Assembly: GCA_900315485.1 (NCBI GenBank)
Contig: OMZI01000008.1
Coordinates: forward strand, 1-64,000
Length of the DNA stretch: 64,000 nucleotides
Direction: 5' to 3'
DNA from: an uncultured Eubacteriales bacterium
GTDB taxonomy: Bacteria > Bacillota > Clostridia > Peptostreptococcales > Anaerovoracaceae
In this document: one piece after another, positions 31,793 to 41,173 of the stretch
Numbering within the stretch: the first letter of the stretch is position 1
How the letters are laid out: each line of letters begins with the position of its first letter
Translations under genes and position numbers: made by a program
The notes under the pieces: model-generated
Told to the model about the DNA's origin: nothing
Databases searched by the model: none
What the model saw: only the letters and a program-made list of their open reading frames with translations

Positions 31793-33136
31793 ATGAGTCA
31801 GATAAGCTTGTTTGAAACAGAGAATAACAGCAGTCAGCCGCTGGCAGCCAGGATGCGCCCGAGAAATCTCGATGAATACGTCGGGCAGGAGCATCTTGTC
31901 GGAAAGGGCAAAGTCCTCAGAACAATGATAGAGAGGGACAGTGTATCCTCGATGATCTTCTGGGGGCCTCCGGGCGTGGGAAAAACCACGCTTGCGCAGA
32001 TAATCGCTGCCGGCACCAACGCGCAGTTCATCACGTTCAGCGCGGTCACGAGCGGGATCAAGGATATCAAGAACGTCATGCAGCAGGCCGACAGGATGAC
32101 GGCGCTGGGAGCAAGGACCATCGTGTTCGTGGACGAGATCCACAGATTCAACAAGGCACAGCAGGATGCATTCCTCCCGTTCGTTGAGAAGGGCAGCATA
32201 GTGCTTATCGGAGCGACTACAGAGAATCCGTCATTCGAGGTCAACGGCGCTTTGCTGTCGAGATGCAAGGTGTTCGTTCTGCATCAGCTGAGCCAGGAGA
32301 ATATAGCTCAGCTTATCAGAAACGCGCTGGCAGATCCGAGAGGGTTCGGTGACATGGATGTCAGGATCAGTGACGATGAGATCAATGCGCTTGCTGCATT
32401 CGCCAACGGTGATGCGAGAACAGCACTGTCGACGCTTGAGATGATGGTTCTGAACGCAGAACACAGCACGGACAAAAGCGGCAGGGAGGTCGTGACAATC
32501 ACGTCCGATGACTTCGAGCAGTGCACGTCAAGGAAGTCGCTCCTCTATGACAAGCAGGGTGAAGAGCACTACAACCTGATCTCCGCGCTTCACAAGTCCA
32601 TGCGCAATTCGGATGCGGATGCGGCAGTGTACTGGCTGGCCCGCATGCTCGAATCGGGTGAGGACCCTATGTACATAGCAAGGCGCGTGACAAGGTTCGC
32701 GGCAGAGGATGTAGGCCTCGCCGATCCGAGAGCTCTTGAGCTCTCGGTCGCGGCATTCCAGGCATGCCACCTTATAGGAATGCCGGAGTGCAGCGTGCAC
32801 CTCACCGAGGCCGTCATATACAATGCCCTCGCGCCTAAGTCCAATGCCATGGAGGTCGCTTACATGCAGGCCGCAGCCGATGCCAACAGGAGCATCGCAG
32901 AGCCTGTGCCGCTCCACATAAGGAATGCTCCGACCAGGCTCATGAAAGAACTTGATTACGGCAAGGGGTATGTGTATGCGCACGACACGGAGGACAAGAT
33001 CGCAGATATGGAGTGCCTGCCTGAGAACCTGCGCGGCACCGAGTATTACCACCCGGGAGACCAGGGCTTTGAGCCGAGATTCCGCGACAGATACGAGGCG
33101 ATAAAGAAATGGCGTGAGGAGCACAGGAAAAAGTAA
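31793..33136 (+). CDS. rarA: Replication-associated recombination protein A (RarA/MgsA AAA+ ATPase)
   Basis: A 447-residue clamp-loader-like AAA+ ATPase acting at stalled replication forks. N-terminal LAARMRPRNLDEYVGQEHLV, Walker A FWGPPGVGKTTLA, Walker B IVFVDEIHRFNKAQQDAFLP, sensor 1 IGATTENPSFEVNGALLSRC, then the C-terminal tetramerisation part including the conserved PEDPMYIARR-like segment (SGEDPMYIARRVTRFAAED) and AVAYNALAPKSN-like motif. The start lies two bases after the GNAT-AlkD stop, so co-expression with a DNA repair domain is likely. Length is usual for the family. Confidence 0.95.
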   Translation: MSQISLFETENNSSQPLAARMRPRNLDEYVGQEHLVGKGKVLRTMIERDSVSSMIFWGPPGVGKTTLAQIIAAGTNAQFITFSAVTSGIKDIKNVMQQADRMTALGARTIVFVDEIHRFNKAQQDAFLPFVEKGSIVLIGATTENPSFEVNGALLSRCKVFVLHQLSQENIAQLIRNALADPRGFGDMDVRISDDEINALAAFANGDARTALSTLEMMVLNAEHSTDKSGREVVTITSDDFEQCTSRKSLLYDKQGEEHYNLISALHKSMRNSDADAAVYWLARMLESGEDPMYIARRVTRFAAEDVGLADPRALELSVAAFQACHLIGMPECSVHLTEAVIYNALAPKSNAMEVAYMQAAADANRSIAEPVPLHIRNAPTRLMKELDYGKGYVYAHDTEDKIADMECLPENLRGTEYYHPGDQGFEPRFRDRYEAIKKWREEHRKK

Positions 33137-33189
33137 CTCGCGATATGCGCTTTTGCACTAATACAGTACAATTCGGGCGCAGAATTATA

Positions 33190-33219
33190 ATGACATCAAC
33201 AACTCTGTTGTGATATACT
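33190..33219 (+). promoter_or_regulatory. Promoter of asnS
   Basis: ATGACA (33190-33195), an 18-base spacer and TATACT (33214-33219). It lies 90 bases before the asnS start and fits the sigma-A consensus with one mismatch in each box. Confidence 0.65.
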
Positions 33220-33223
33220 TTTT

Positions 33224-33246
33224 AGGCTGGTGCATTATGCCAGCCT
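33224..33246 (+). promoter_or_regulatory. Leader hairpin of asnS mRNA
   Basis: AGGCTGG (33224-33230) pairs with CCAGCCT just downstream of the predicted transcription start. No T-box (no GGTGG-type antiterminator motif) is present in this short leader, which sets it apart from many clostridial tRNA synthetase leaders. Confidence 0.45.
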
Positions 33247-33308
33247 AAATTTATTTAAGAAATATGCAAGGGCCCGGTCAAGGACCTGAGCATACGGGAT
33301 CAAAAAGC

Positions 33309-34703
33309 ATGAAAGATATAGAGATCAGAGAATTATTCAGTAACACACAGGCATACGCTGACAAGGAAGTCGTCGTAAGAGGCTGGGTGAGAGGCAACCG
33401 CAGCTCCAACCAGTTCGGATTCATCTCACTCAACGACGGGACATTCTTCACACCGGTACAGGTAGTGTATGAAGCAGACCGCATCAGCAATTATCAGGAG
33501 GTAGCAAAGTACCGCCTGAGCGCAGGCATCATGGTAAGAGGTACACTCGTACTCACACCTGAGGCAAAGCAGCCGTTCGAGATCAAGGCAGATGAGATCG
33601 TTCTCGAGGCCGATTCCGAACCTGACTATCCGCTTCAGAAGAAACGCCACACGATGGAATTCCTCAGAGAGATCGCACACCTCAGACCGAGGAGCAACAC
33701 CTTCTCCGCAGTATTCAGAGTAAGAAGCGTTGCAGCATATGCGATCCATCAGTTCTTCCAGGAGAGAGGATTCATCTATGCACATTCGCCTGAGATCACA
33801 TGCAGCGATGCAGAGGGCGCCGGCGAGATGTTCCAGGTTACAACTCTCGATCTTGACAACATTCCGCGCAATGAGGACGGAACCATAGACTACACTCAGG
33901 ATTTCTTCGGCAAGAAGGCGAACCTGACAGTATCCGGTCAGCTCGAGGCAGAGATCATGGCACTGGCTTTCCGCAACGTATATACATTCGGACCGACTTT
34001 CAGAGCTGAGAACTCAAACACTGCGAGACATGCATCCGAGTTCTGGATGATCGAGCCTGAGATGGCATTCTGCGACCTGCAGGGAGACATGGACATAGCT
34101 GAGGCAATGATCAAGTTCATCATTAGCGAAGTTCTGAGAAAATGTCCTGAGGAGATGAAGTTCTTCAACAGCTTTGTCGACAAGGGACTTCTCGAGAGAC
34201 TCGACAACATCGTCAATTCAGACTTCGAGAGGATCACATACACACAGGCTGTTGAGATCCTGCAGAAGTCCGGAAAGAAGTTCGAGTATCCGGTAGAGTG
34301 GGGACTTGAGCTCCAGACCGAGCACGAGAGATATCTAACCGAGGAAGTCTTCAAGAAGCCTATCTTCGTAACAGATTATCCGAAGGACTGCAAAGCGTTC
34401 TACATGAGGCTCAACGATGACGGAAAGACGGTAGCTGCATGCGACATGCTCGTACCGGGCGTCGGAGAGATCATCGGCGGCAGCCAGAGAGAAGAGCGTT
34501 ACGATGTGCTCCTTAAGAAGATCGAGGACATGGGACTCACCGCAGACGACTATGACTGGTACCTCGACCTCCGCAAGTACGGCGGCGTCAAGCACGCAGG
34601 CTACGGACTCGGTTTTGACCGTATCCTCATGTACATGACGGGCATGAGCAACATCAGAGACGTCCAGATGTTCCCGAGAACACCTGGAAACGCAGAGTTC
34701 TAG
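33309..34703 (+). CDS. asnS: Asparagine--tRNA ligase
   Basis: A 464-residue class IIb synthetase that charges tRNA-Asn. The N-terminal OB fold ([20 protein letters not shown]) binds the anticodon; class II motif 1 lies near [20 protein letters not shown], motif 2 [20 protein letters not shown], and motif 3 [20 protein letters not shown]. The Asn-type rather than Asp-type call rests on the [16 protein letters not shown] and [16 protein letters not shown] segments. The ATG at 33309 ([11 protein letters not shown]) matches the family's usual N-terminus; the frame also opens at 33264. Neither has a good RBS, unusual for a gene with such biased codons. Confidence 0.95.
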   Translation: MKDIEIRELFSNTQAYADKEVVVRGWVRGNRSSNQFGFISLNDGTFFTPVQVVYEADRISNYQEVAKYRLSAGIMVRGTLVLTPEAKQPFEIKADEIVLEADSEPDYPLQKKRHTMEFLREIAHLRPRSNTFSAVFRVRSVAAYAIHQFFQERGFIYAHSPEITCSDAEGAGEMFQVTTLDLDNIPRNEDGTIDYTQDFFGKKANLTVSGQLEAEIMALAFRNVYTFGPTFRAENSNTARHASEFWMIEPEMAFCDLQGDMDIAEAMIKFIISEVLRKCPEEMKFFNSFVDKGLLERLDNIVNSDFERITYTQAVEILQKSGKKFEYPVEWGLELQTEHERYLTEEVFKKPIFVTDYPKDCKAFYMRLNDDGKTVAACDMLVPGVGEIIGGSQREERYDVLLKKIEDMGLTADDYDWYLDLRKYGGVKHAGYGLGFDRILMYMTGMSNIRDVQMFPRTPGNAEF

Positions 34704-34786
34704 AAAATGTTGATTACAGCCTGCAGGGCGGGCTGACAAAATAAGATATTAAAGAAATACAATATATAACTTACCAGGAGGAACAA

Positions 34787-36727
34787 ATGAAAGGTTATTC
34801 AAGCGACAAGATCCGCAACATCGTACTGCTGGGCCACGGCAGCACAGGCAAGACCACTTTCCTCGAAGCAGGACTGCTCAACACTAAGGTGATCAGCAGA
34901 CTCGGAAAAGTTGAGTCCGGCAACACTGTATCTGACTATGAGAAGATGGAGATCGAAAAAGGATACACCATCAACCAGACTCTCGTACCTGTAGAGTACA
35001 ATGGAACCAAGCTCAACTTCATCGATACTCCGGGATTCTTCGATTTCGCAGGAGAGGCAAGAGCTGCACTTTCCACAGGCGCTACTGCTATTATCATGGT
35101 AGACGCTTCTTCCGGCATCCAGGTCGGAACAGAGAAGGCCTGGGACCTTGTCAAGGAATATAACGCACCTACATTCTTCGTTATCAATAAGATCGACAAG
35201 GACAACGTTGTTGTTGAGGACGTTATCGCAGCTCTTCAGGACAAGTTCGGAAGCGCTGTTGTAACTCTTGATGACAAGGACGCTCTCAACGAGGCGGTCG
35301 CAAGTGCTGACGAGGAACTCATGGAGAAGTTCTTCGAGGGCGAGGAGTTCACAGATGAAGAGTTCGCACACGGCCTTGCTACAGGTATCCACAACGGAGA
35401 CATCATGCCTGTACTCACAATGAGTGCTATCACAGGCGAGGGAGTTGATGTAGTACTCGACTCACTCTGCAAGTATGTACCAAAGCCTGCAACAGTCGTT
35501 ACACCGGCTAAGGACGCTGATGACAACGACATCGAGATCGCATGCGATCCTGCAGGAGACCTGGTGCTCTTCGTATTCAAGACTCTGGCAGATCCGTTCC
35601 TCGGAAAGATCTCATATGCAAAGGTAGTATCCGGAACACTTAAGTCCGGTGCTGATGTTTACAACCCACGTTCAGAGAAGTCTGAAAAGCTCGGTTCCGT
35701 ATTCTTCGTAAGAGGAAAGAACCAGGAGATGACAGACACTGTAGTCGCAGGTGACATGGTTGCTCTCGGAAAGCTCCAGAACACCAAGACCGGCGACACA
35801 CTCTGCGCTAAGAACAAGCAGGTAAGAATCCCTGCTATCGCATTCCCAAGCCCATGCTACTTCATCGCTGTAGAAGCAGCAGACAAGAATGAAGACGAGA
35901 AGATGGCTCAGGGTCTTGCAAGACTCATGGAAGAGGATCCTACATTCGTACTCGAGAGAAATGCTGAGACACATCAGACTCTTCTCGGCGGACAGGGAGA
36001 CATCCAGCTCGGAATCATCCAGGCTAAGCTGAAGGACAGATACGGAGTATCCGTAAATGTTGTTCCTCAGAAGATCGCTTACAGAGAGACCATCAAGGGC
36101 AACTCCGATGTTCAGGGTAAGCATAAGAAGCAGTCCGGCGGTGCAGGACAGTATGGTGACGTTCACATCAGATTCTCACCTTCACAGGAGCCTGGCCTCG
36201 AGTTCTCAGAAGAGCTCTTCGGCGGATCCGTTCCTAAGAACTACGTACCTGCAGTTGAGAAGGGACTTCTCGAGTGCATGGAAAAGGGACCTCTCGCAGG
36301 ATGCAAAGTACAGAACATCAAGGCCGTTCTCTATGACGGTTCATATCACGAAGTAGACTCCAACGAAGTTTCCTTCAAGATCGCTGCATCTCTCGCATTC
36401 AAGAAGGGTATCGTAGAGGCTAAGCCTTGCCTCCTCGAGCCTATCATGAAGCTTGAGATCACAGTTCCTGAAGCATACGTAGGAGCTGTAATGGGCGACC
36501 TCCCTAACAGAAGAGGTATCGTAATGGGAATGGACCCTACAATGAACGGTACTGTTCTTCACGCTGAGGCTCCACAGTCAGAGCTCTTCGACTATGCTAT
36601 CGCACTCAGATCGATGACTCAGGCAAGAGGATCATTCACAGTAGAGTTCTCAAGATATGCAGAGCTGCCAGGCAACCTCGCAGACAAGGTAATCGCAGCT
36701 TATAAGGCTTCCCAGGAAGAGAAGTAA
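34787..36727 (+). CDS. EF-G-like translational GTPase paralogue (FusA2/TetM-like class)
   Basis: A 646-residue GTPase. P-loop LLGHGSTGKTTFLE (16-24), G3 DTPGFFDFAGEARA, G4 VINKIDKDN, G5 SAIT. Domain II and EF-G domains III-V follow (KIAYRETIKGNSDVQGKHKK; YVGAVMGDLPNRRGIVMGM). In G3 the catalytic His of EF-G/EF-Tu is replaced by Phe84, and the switch I RGIT is altered (EKGYTIN), as in the EF-G-2-like paralogues. It is shorter than EF-G (about 690). The function is unclear; the canonical fusA probably begins just beyond the window's right end. RBS AGGAGG. Codons are strongly biased, suggesting abundant protein. Confidence 0.88.
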   Translation: MKGYSSDKIRNIVLLGHGSTGKTTFLEAGLLNTKVISRLGKVESGNTVSDYEKMEIEKGYTINQTLVPVEYNGTKLNFIDTPGFFDFAGEARAALSTGATAIIMVDASSGIQVGTEKAWDLVKEYNAPTFFVINKIDKDNVVVEDVIAALQDKFGSAVVTLDDKDALNEAVASADEELMEKFFEGEEFTDEEFAHGLATGIHNGDIMPVLTMSAITGEGVDVVLDSLCKYVPKPATVVTPAKDADDNDIEIACDPAGDLVLFVFKTLADPFLGKISYAKVVSGTLKSGADVYNPRSEKSEKLGSVFFVRGKNQEMTDTVVAGDMVALGKLQNTKTGDTLCAKNKQVRIPAIAFPSPCYFIAVEAADKNEDEKMAQGLARLMEEDPTFVLERNAETHQTLLGGQGDIQLGIIQAKLKDRYGVSVNVVPQKIAYRETIKGNSDVQGKHKKQSGGAGQYGDVHIRFSPSQEPGLEFSEELFGGSVPKNYVPAVEKGLLECMEKGPLAGCKVQNIKAVLYDGSYHEVDSNEVSFKIAASLAFKKGIVEAKPCLLEPIMKLEITVPEAYVGAVMGDLPNRRGIVMGMDPTMNGTVLHAEAPQSELFDYAIALRSMTQARGSFTVEFSRYAELPGNLADKVIAAYKASQEEK

Positions 36728-36739
36728 TTGCGACTTCGG

Positions 36740-36766
36740 TAGAATCATTTCTTCGAATATACGGCG
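36740..36766 (+). repeat. Partial copy of the post-stop hairpin repeat
   Basis: TAGAATCATTTCTTCGAATA plus TACGGCG matches 24 of 27 bases of the unit junction at 46412-46438. It contains only the left arm and start of the inner hairpin; the right arm is absent. It lies 13 bases after the stop codon of the EF-G-like gene, as the full copies lie after their genes. Confidence 0.7.
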
Positions 36767-36773
36767 TATTAAG

Positions 36774-36802
36774 ACTCCCGGACTTTTGTCCGGGAGTTTT
36801 TT
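36774..36802 (+). terminator. Terminator after the EF-G-like gene
   Basis: ACTCCCGGAC pairs perfectly with GTCCGGGAGT over a four-T loop and is followed by six T residues. Confidence 0.92.
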
Positions 36803-36905
36803 CATATCAAGTCTGCTGTTCCTTCATGGCGAAAAAAGAGTTATAATGACGAAAACGATTTAGAGCAATTAACGCTGATCATATACATAACAGAAGGGAC
36901 TAAAA

Positions 36906-38108
36906 ATGTACTATATTGACGAAACCAACGCTAAGAAGCACGTATATCCTACGTACGGCAGACAGTTCGATTCATACAGGTGGTATAAGCCGGTCTTCAC
37001 AGGGGCGCTGTTTGCAGCCATATATATGGTGCTGACGCTGGCTGGGATCATGGCGGTCAAGATATGGGCCGGAGCTGCAGCGGGAGACACTACCGGAACT
37101 GATACCATGAACAAAATGATGGAGATCATATCGGGCGGATATGACACGATGGACATGTCAGACCCGCTTCAGTCCGTGCTCCAGCTGGGAAGCCTTGCTA
37201 TAGCTATACCTTCGCTCTGGCTTGCATCACTCATAGTCAGGGACCGTCCGATGTCATCCTATTCATCATCAAGAGGAGGGTGGAGCCGCAGGGTCTTCTG
37301 GAGATGCATGCCTGTAGCCTTCATCATCAACGGCCTGCCTATAATCATCAACGATGTCATCATAGAGAAGGGCTATCAGAATTTTACTGTCAAATTCACT
37401 GTTCTGAGCTTCATCCTTCTTACCATACTCGGTCCTCTGCAGTGCATAGCCGAGGAGTATATGTTCAGAGGATTTGTCATGCAGACGTTCGGATCCTGGT
37501 TCAGGATCCCTGTGATCGCGGTCATCCTGCAGGCACTTATCTTCGCCGCAGGACATCCTTACAACAGGATCGGTCAGATAGCGATAGCTATCAGCGGAGC
37601 AGCCTTCGCACTGTCTGCGTGGTTCGGCAGGGGACTTGAGGTATCCGCGGCTCTTCATATAGTAAACAACATGACTATCTTCTACCTGCAGGGGTTCGGC
37701 ATGACTACCGTGTCATCCGACACCAGTGTTTCGGAGATGCTGATAGACCTCGGCATAGCTGTTGTATATGTCGCTGTCATCTTCTGGCTCAGCAGGAAGA
37801 CCAGATGGTTTGATAAAGTCAGAAAGGATGATGCTGCAAGAGTAAATGCAAAGCTGGCTGAGAAAAAGGCGAAAAAGGCAGCAAAAAAAGCAGCCAGGGC
37901 TGCAAGGAAAGCCGGAACAACCGTGTTTGAAGCTGCCGGCAATGCAGGTTCAGCTGCTGATGTTGTTTCTGAAAGGGCGGAAAACATCACTGAAGCTTCG
38001 CCGGAGATGTACTATGATACTGCCGCAGCCGGTGAAGTTCCTGAGTTTGACTATACCCGCAGGACAGAAAGCCGTTCCGCAGAAGGCGGCAAGCACTTCA
38101 AGCATTAA
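36906..38108 (+). CDS. CPBP-family intramembrane metalloprotease
   Basis: A 400-residue, roughly eight-helix membrane protein. The CPBP (Abi) motifs are ILGPLQCIAEEYMFRGFVMQ (the EExxxR pair and Gly), ALIFAAGHPYN (first metal-binding His) and AALHIVNNMTIFY (last His with Asn). Family members are intramembrane proteases or immunity proteins; the substrate is unknown. The C-terminal 90 residues form a Lys/Ala-rich cytosolic tail (EKKAKKAAKKAARAARKAG) followed by an acidic region, an unusual extension. RBS AGAAGGGAC. It converges with radA. Confidence 0.87.
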   Translation: MYYIDETNAKKHVYPTYGRQFDSYRWYKPVFTGALFAAIYMVLTLAGIMAVKIWAGAAAGDTTGTDTMNKMMEIISGGYDTMDMSDPLQSVLQLGSLAIAIPSLWLASLIVRDRPMSSYSSSRGGWSRRVFWRCMPVAFIINGLPIIINDVIIEKGYQNFTVKFTVLSFILLTILGPLQCIAEEYMFRGFVMQTFGSWFRIPVIAVILQALIFAAGHPYNRIGQIAIAISGAAFALSAWFGRGLEVSAALHIVNNMTIFYLQGFGMTTVSSDTSVSEMLIDLGIAVVYVAVIFWLSRKTRWFDKVRKDDAARVNAKLAEKKAKKAAKKAARAARKAGTTVFEAAGNAGSAADVVSERAENITEASPEMYYDTAAAGEVPEFDYTRRTESRSAEGGKHFKH

Positions 38109-38146
38109 GTGCATATTAACTTAAAATAATGAAAGCTCTATTTCTC

Positions 38147-39589
38147 TTATCCTATAAATGCCTTGATCGCATCCCGTATATTGGACGCGCCGATTATGCG
38201 GATGCCCTTGCTTCCGTCAGATCCCGGAGGAGTGACTGTTACGGTCCTGCCCGAATCAGACACGTTCACTTTGCCTGACTCAGCCGACTGACGGGCATTC
38301 CTGTCAGGAAGGATCACTGCCTCATATCCGAGGCGGACCGCTTCCTGAACTATCTTCTCGGTATTAGGTATGGACCGGAGGTGACCGGTAAGACCGACTT
38401 CGCCTACGGCAACTATGCGCCTTGAAGATGTCTTCCCTTTGAAAGAGCTGTAAATGGCGAGTGCGACAGCGAGGTCCGTTGCGGTGCTGCCGGTATTCAT
38501 TCCGCCGACTACATTTACATATACGTCATAATTGAGCAGGTTCAGGCCTGCTTTTTTCTCGAGAACAGCAAGGATCATGCTGAGCCTGTTGTAGTTGATC
38601 CCCACGGCTGTCCTGCGGGCAAAACCCACGTTGGCCTGGGTCACAAGGGCCTGTATCTCGAAGAATACCGGGCGGCTTCCTTCGTATACGGCAGAGATGA
38701 CGGAGCCTTCCTCGCAGCTGTCGTTCTCTATAAGGCTGCCGCTGAGGTCGGATACTTCGATCATGCCTTCGGATGTCATTCTGAAAGCACCGATCTCATC
38801 AGTAGTGCCGAATCTGTTCTTGAAGGACCTCAGTATTCTCAGATCCCTGTCACGCTCACCGGCAAAACTCAGGACACAGTCGACCATGTGCTCGATCGTT
38901 TTAGGACCTGCGAGCTCTCCCGACTTGGTAACGTGCGCAACGATGAAGACCGGCACGTTATTGGTCTTGGCGAACTTGATGAGCAGGTTGGAGCATGCTC
39001 TTATCTGTGTGACACTGCCTGCGACCGAGTCGACCTCGGATGAGTACATCGTCTGGATCGAGTCGATGATGAGAAAGCATGGCTTCATGTCCCCGCATAC
39101 TGCGAGGATGTTTTCGATGCTTGTCTCCGGGTAGATGTACAGGTTGTCACTCACACTGCCTGCACATACGCGGTCGGCTCTCAGTTTGACCTGCTCCTCG
39201 GACTCCTCTCCGCTTACATACAGTACTGTCCCGTATGAGGACGCGATGCTGTTCGCAGACTGGGCTATGAGTGTTGATTTTCCTATACCCGGCTCACCGG
39301 ATATGAGGACAAGTGAGCCGAGGACGATGCCGCCTCCGAGTACACGGTCGAGCTCACCAATGCCTGAACTCATGCGTGCGTAGTCAGAGGTGCCGACGCT
39401 TCCCAGCTTGACCGGCCTGCCCTCTGTGCCTGTGCGGCGTCTGCTGTCGACGGACGGCTCCCTGAGATCGCTGATTTTGTGCTCTACTATAGTGTTCCAG
39501 CTGCCGCAGTACGAACACTGCCCCTGCCAGGAGAGGTATTCGTTGCCGCATTCTGTGCACATATATACTGACTTCTGTTTCTTGGCCAT
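38147..39589 (-). CDS. radA: DNA repair protein RadA
   Basis: A 480-residue RecA-like ATPase that helps branch migration in recombination. Zinc finger CTECGNEYLSWQGQCSYCGS (Cys11, 14, 26, 29), Walker A LISGEPGIGKSTLIAQ, Walker B FLIIDSIQTMYS, the RadA-specific KNRFG motif (FKNRFGTTDEIGAF), and a C-terminal Lon-protease-like domain (GGMNTGSTATDLAVALAIYS; VGEVGLTGHLRSI). Length is normal. It lies downstream of the two-component system on the minus strand, past a hairpin. The RBS is AGG followed by TAAAC, moderate. Confidence 0.96.
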   Translation of the reverse strand: MAKKQKSVYMCTECGNEYLSWQGQCSYCGSWNTIVEHKISDLREPSVDSRRRTGTEGRPVKLGSVGTSDYARMSSGIGELDRVLGGGIVLGSLVLISGEPGIGKSTLIAQSANSIASSYGTVLYVSGEESEEQVKLRADRVCAGSVSDNLYIYPETSIENILAVCGDMKPCFLIIDSIQTMYSSEVDSVAGSVTQIRACSNLLIKFAKTNNVPVFIVAHVTKSGELAGPKTIEHMVDCVLSFAGERDRDLRILRSFKNRFGTTDEIGAFRMTSEGMIEVSDLSGSLIENDSCEEGSVISAVYEGSRPVFFEIQALVTQANVGFARRTAVGINYNRLSMILAVLEKKAGLNLLNYDVYVNVVGGMNTGSTATDLAVALAIYSSFKGKTSSRRIVAVGEVGLTGHLRSIPNTEKIVQEAVRLGYEAVILPDRNARQSAESGKVNVSDSGRTVTVTPPGSDGSKGIRIIGASNIRDAIKAFIG

Positions 39590-39619
39590 GTTGTTTACCT
39601 GTAGTTACCGGATATAAAT

Positions 39620-39638
39620 GGCGGCTGCAGGAGCCGCC
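39620..39638 (-). terminator. Hairpin between the histidine kinase and radA
   Basis: GGCGGCT and AGCCGCC (39620-39626, 39632-39638) form a seven-base stem; on the minus strand ATTTATAT follows. It is a weak terminator that may lower radA read-through. Confidence 0.5.
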
Positions 39639-39659
39639 TTGGATTAACTGTCTGTGATT

Positions 39660-41168
39660 CTATTTCTCCGTGTCGGACTGGATCTGCTCGTCAGCCTTGT
39701 CCTTGCCGTTCTTGTTCTTAGGAGAAGGCTTCCTTACGGTATCCATCTCGAACCAGAAGTCCGAGCCCTTGCCTTCCTCGCTCTTTACGCCGTATTTTGC
39801 ACTGTGAAGGTTGAGGATGCTCTTGGAGATCGCAAGGCCCAGGCCTGTTCCTTCAATGTCGCGCTCGTGGTTGGCAGACGTCCTGTAATATTTGTCCCAT
39901 ACGTGAGACTGCTCATCTGACGGTATGCCTACACCGTGGTCGATGCAGTGGAAGGTGACCTTCTTATTGCTTTTGACAAGCTTGATGTCTATGAACTTGT
40001 TGTCTCCGGAATACTTGACGGCATTGGAGACAAAATTGGTCATGACCTGCATGATCCTGCTCCGGTCGCCCATGACATATGCCGGCTTGCAGGGGTGGAA
40101 GTGCACTTCGTATCCCTGTGATGAACCGAGAACCATGAAACTCTCATATACATCCTCTGCCGCCTCGGCAAGATCAAATACCTCGCGGTGCATCTCAACA
40201 TTGTTGGACTGCAGGTTGGAGACGGACAGCATGTCTGTTACGAGGCGGTTGAGCCTCTCGGTCTCGGATATGATTATCTGAAGGTCGGCATTCCTCTTTT
40301 CAGGATTGTCGCCTGAGATATCTATTATCTTTTCAGCATATGACCTGATCATCGTCAGCGGAGTCTTGAGGTCGTGCGAAACATTCGCAAGGATCTCGCG
40401 CTGGTAGAAATCAGTCCTCTCCATCTCATAGGAGGCCTTGTTCAGGGCACGTGCAAGCTCCTTGGTCTCGGTGAATGCAGCGCCGTCAAAACGTACATTG
40501 TAGTTGCCCTGTGAGAGCTCCGTCGCAGACCTTGTCAGATTCTCTATCGGCGAGGTTATACGCCTTGAAAGTGCATAGGCGAGGAAGCATGCGATGGAAA
40601 GCAGAATGAACGTTATGTATCCGAGCATGTTCTTCACTATCCTGATTGTGATCTGATCAGGGTACAGAGGAGATATGATATAAAGCGAAGCTGTATCGTG
40701 TCCGGATCCTATCCGGGACGCATAGACAAGACGTGCCTCCGAATCAGAAGAACCGGTGTGCCGCGTTTCGGCGACACTGTCAGTATCTGATGCTGCAAGC
40801 CTGCTGTCGATCCTTGTGATATCGTCTGCAAATCCGGCCTTCTCCGGTGATATGCCTGAACCATTGTACTCAAGCGTTTCTTCGAAGTTTTTTATCTGAA
40901 TATATATACCGTTGATCTCGGCAGTCTCGACAACATATTTGTCAAAGCCTGTCGATCCCTTGAGGTACTGGGCTTCGACCGCGTCAGCTGTACGGATGAC
41001 CTCCTGCGTGCGCATCTTCTGATAATACGTATCAAGGAAGAATGATGTCAGCACCCAGAGAAAGGCGACAAGAATCATGGCATACATCAGGAACGACAAC
41101 AGGGTCGTCGTCTTGATGCTGCTTGTGTCGAGCTTTTTCGGTTCGTTGAGATTCTTGTCCGGTGACAT
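39660..41168 (-). CDS. Sensor histidine kinase
   Basis: A 502-residue membrane kinase. Helix 1 (LLSFLMYAMILVAFLWVLTS) and helix 2 (LGYITFILLSIACFLAYALS) enclose an extracytoplasmic sensor of about 140 residues without a recognised fold. A HAMP linker (RRITSPIENLTRSATELSQG) leads to the H box ANVSHDLKTPLTMIRSYAEK and the ATPase domain: N box MTNFVSNAVKYSG, G1 DHGVGIPSDE, G2 GTGLGLAISKSIL. The acidic/basic C-terminal tail is unstructured. The response regulator gene ends five bases upstream, so they form one cognate pair. The stimulus is unknown. Confidence 0.93.
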   Translation of the reverse strand: MSPDKNLNEPKKLDTSSIKTTTLLSFLMYAMILVAFLWVLTSFFLDTYYQKMRTQEVIRTADAVEAQYLKGSTGFDKYVVETAEINGIYIQIKNFEETLEYNGSGISPEKAGFADDITRIDSRLAASDTDSVAETRHTGSSDSEARLVYASRIGSGHDTASLYIISPLYPDQITIRIVKNMLGYITFILLSIACFLAYALSRRITSPIENLTRSATELSQGNYNVRFDGAAFTETKELARALNKASYEMERTDFYQREILANVSHDLKTPLTMIRSYAEKIIDISGDNPEKRNADLQIIISETERLNRLVTDMLSVSNLQSNNVEMHREVFDLAEAAEDVYESFMVLGSSQGYEVHFHPCKPAYVMGDRSRIMQVMTNFVSNAVKYSGDNKFIDIKLVKSNKKVTFHCIDHGVGIPSDEQSHVWDKYYRTSANHERDIEGTGLGLAISKSILNLHSAKYGVKSEEGKGSDFWFEMDTVRKPSPKNKNGKDKADEQIQSDTEK

Positions 41169-41173
41169 CGGTC

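Noticed and set aside
33264-33308. Upstream ATG of asnS
   Set aside because: The added 15 residues (Gly/Pro-rich) are not typical of AsnRS and the ATG has no RBS; kept as a minor alternative only.
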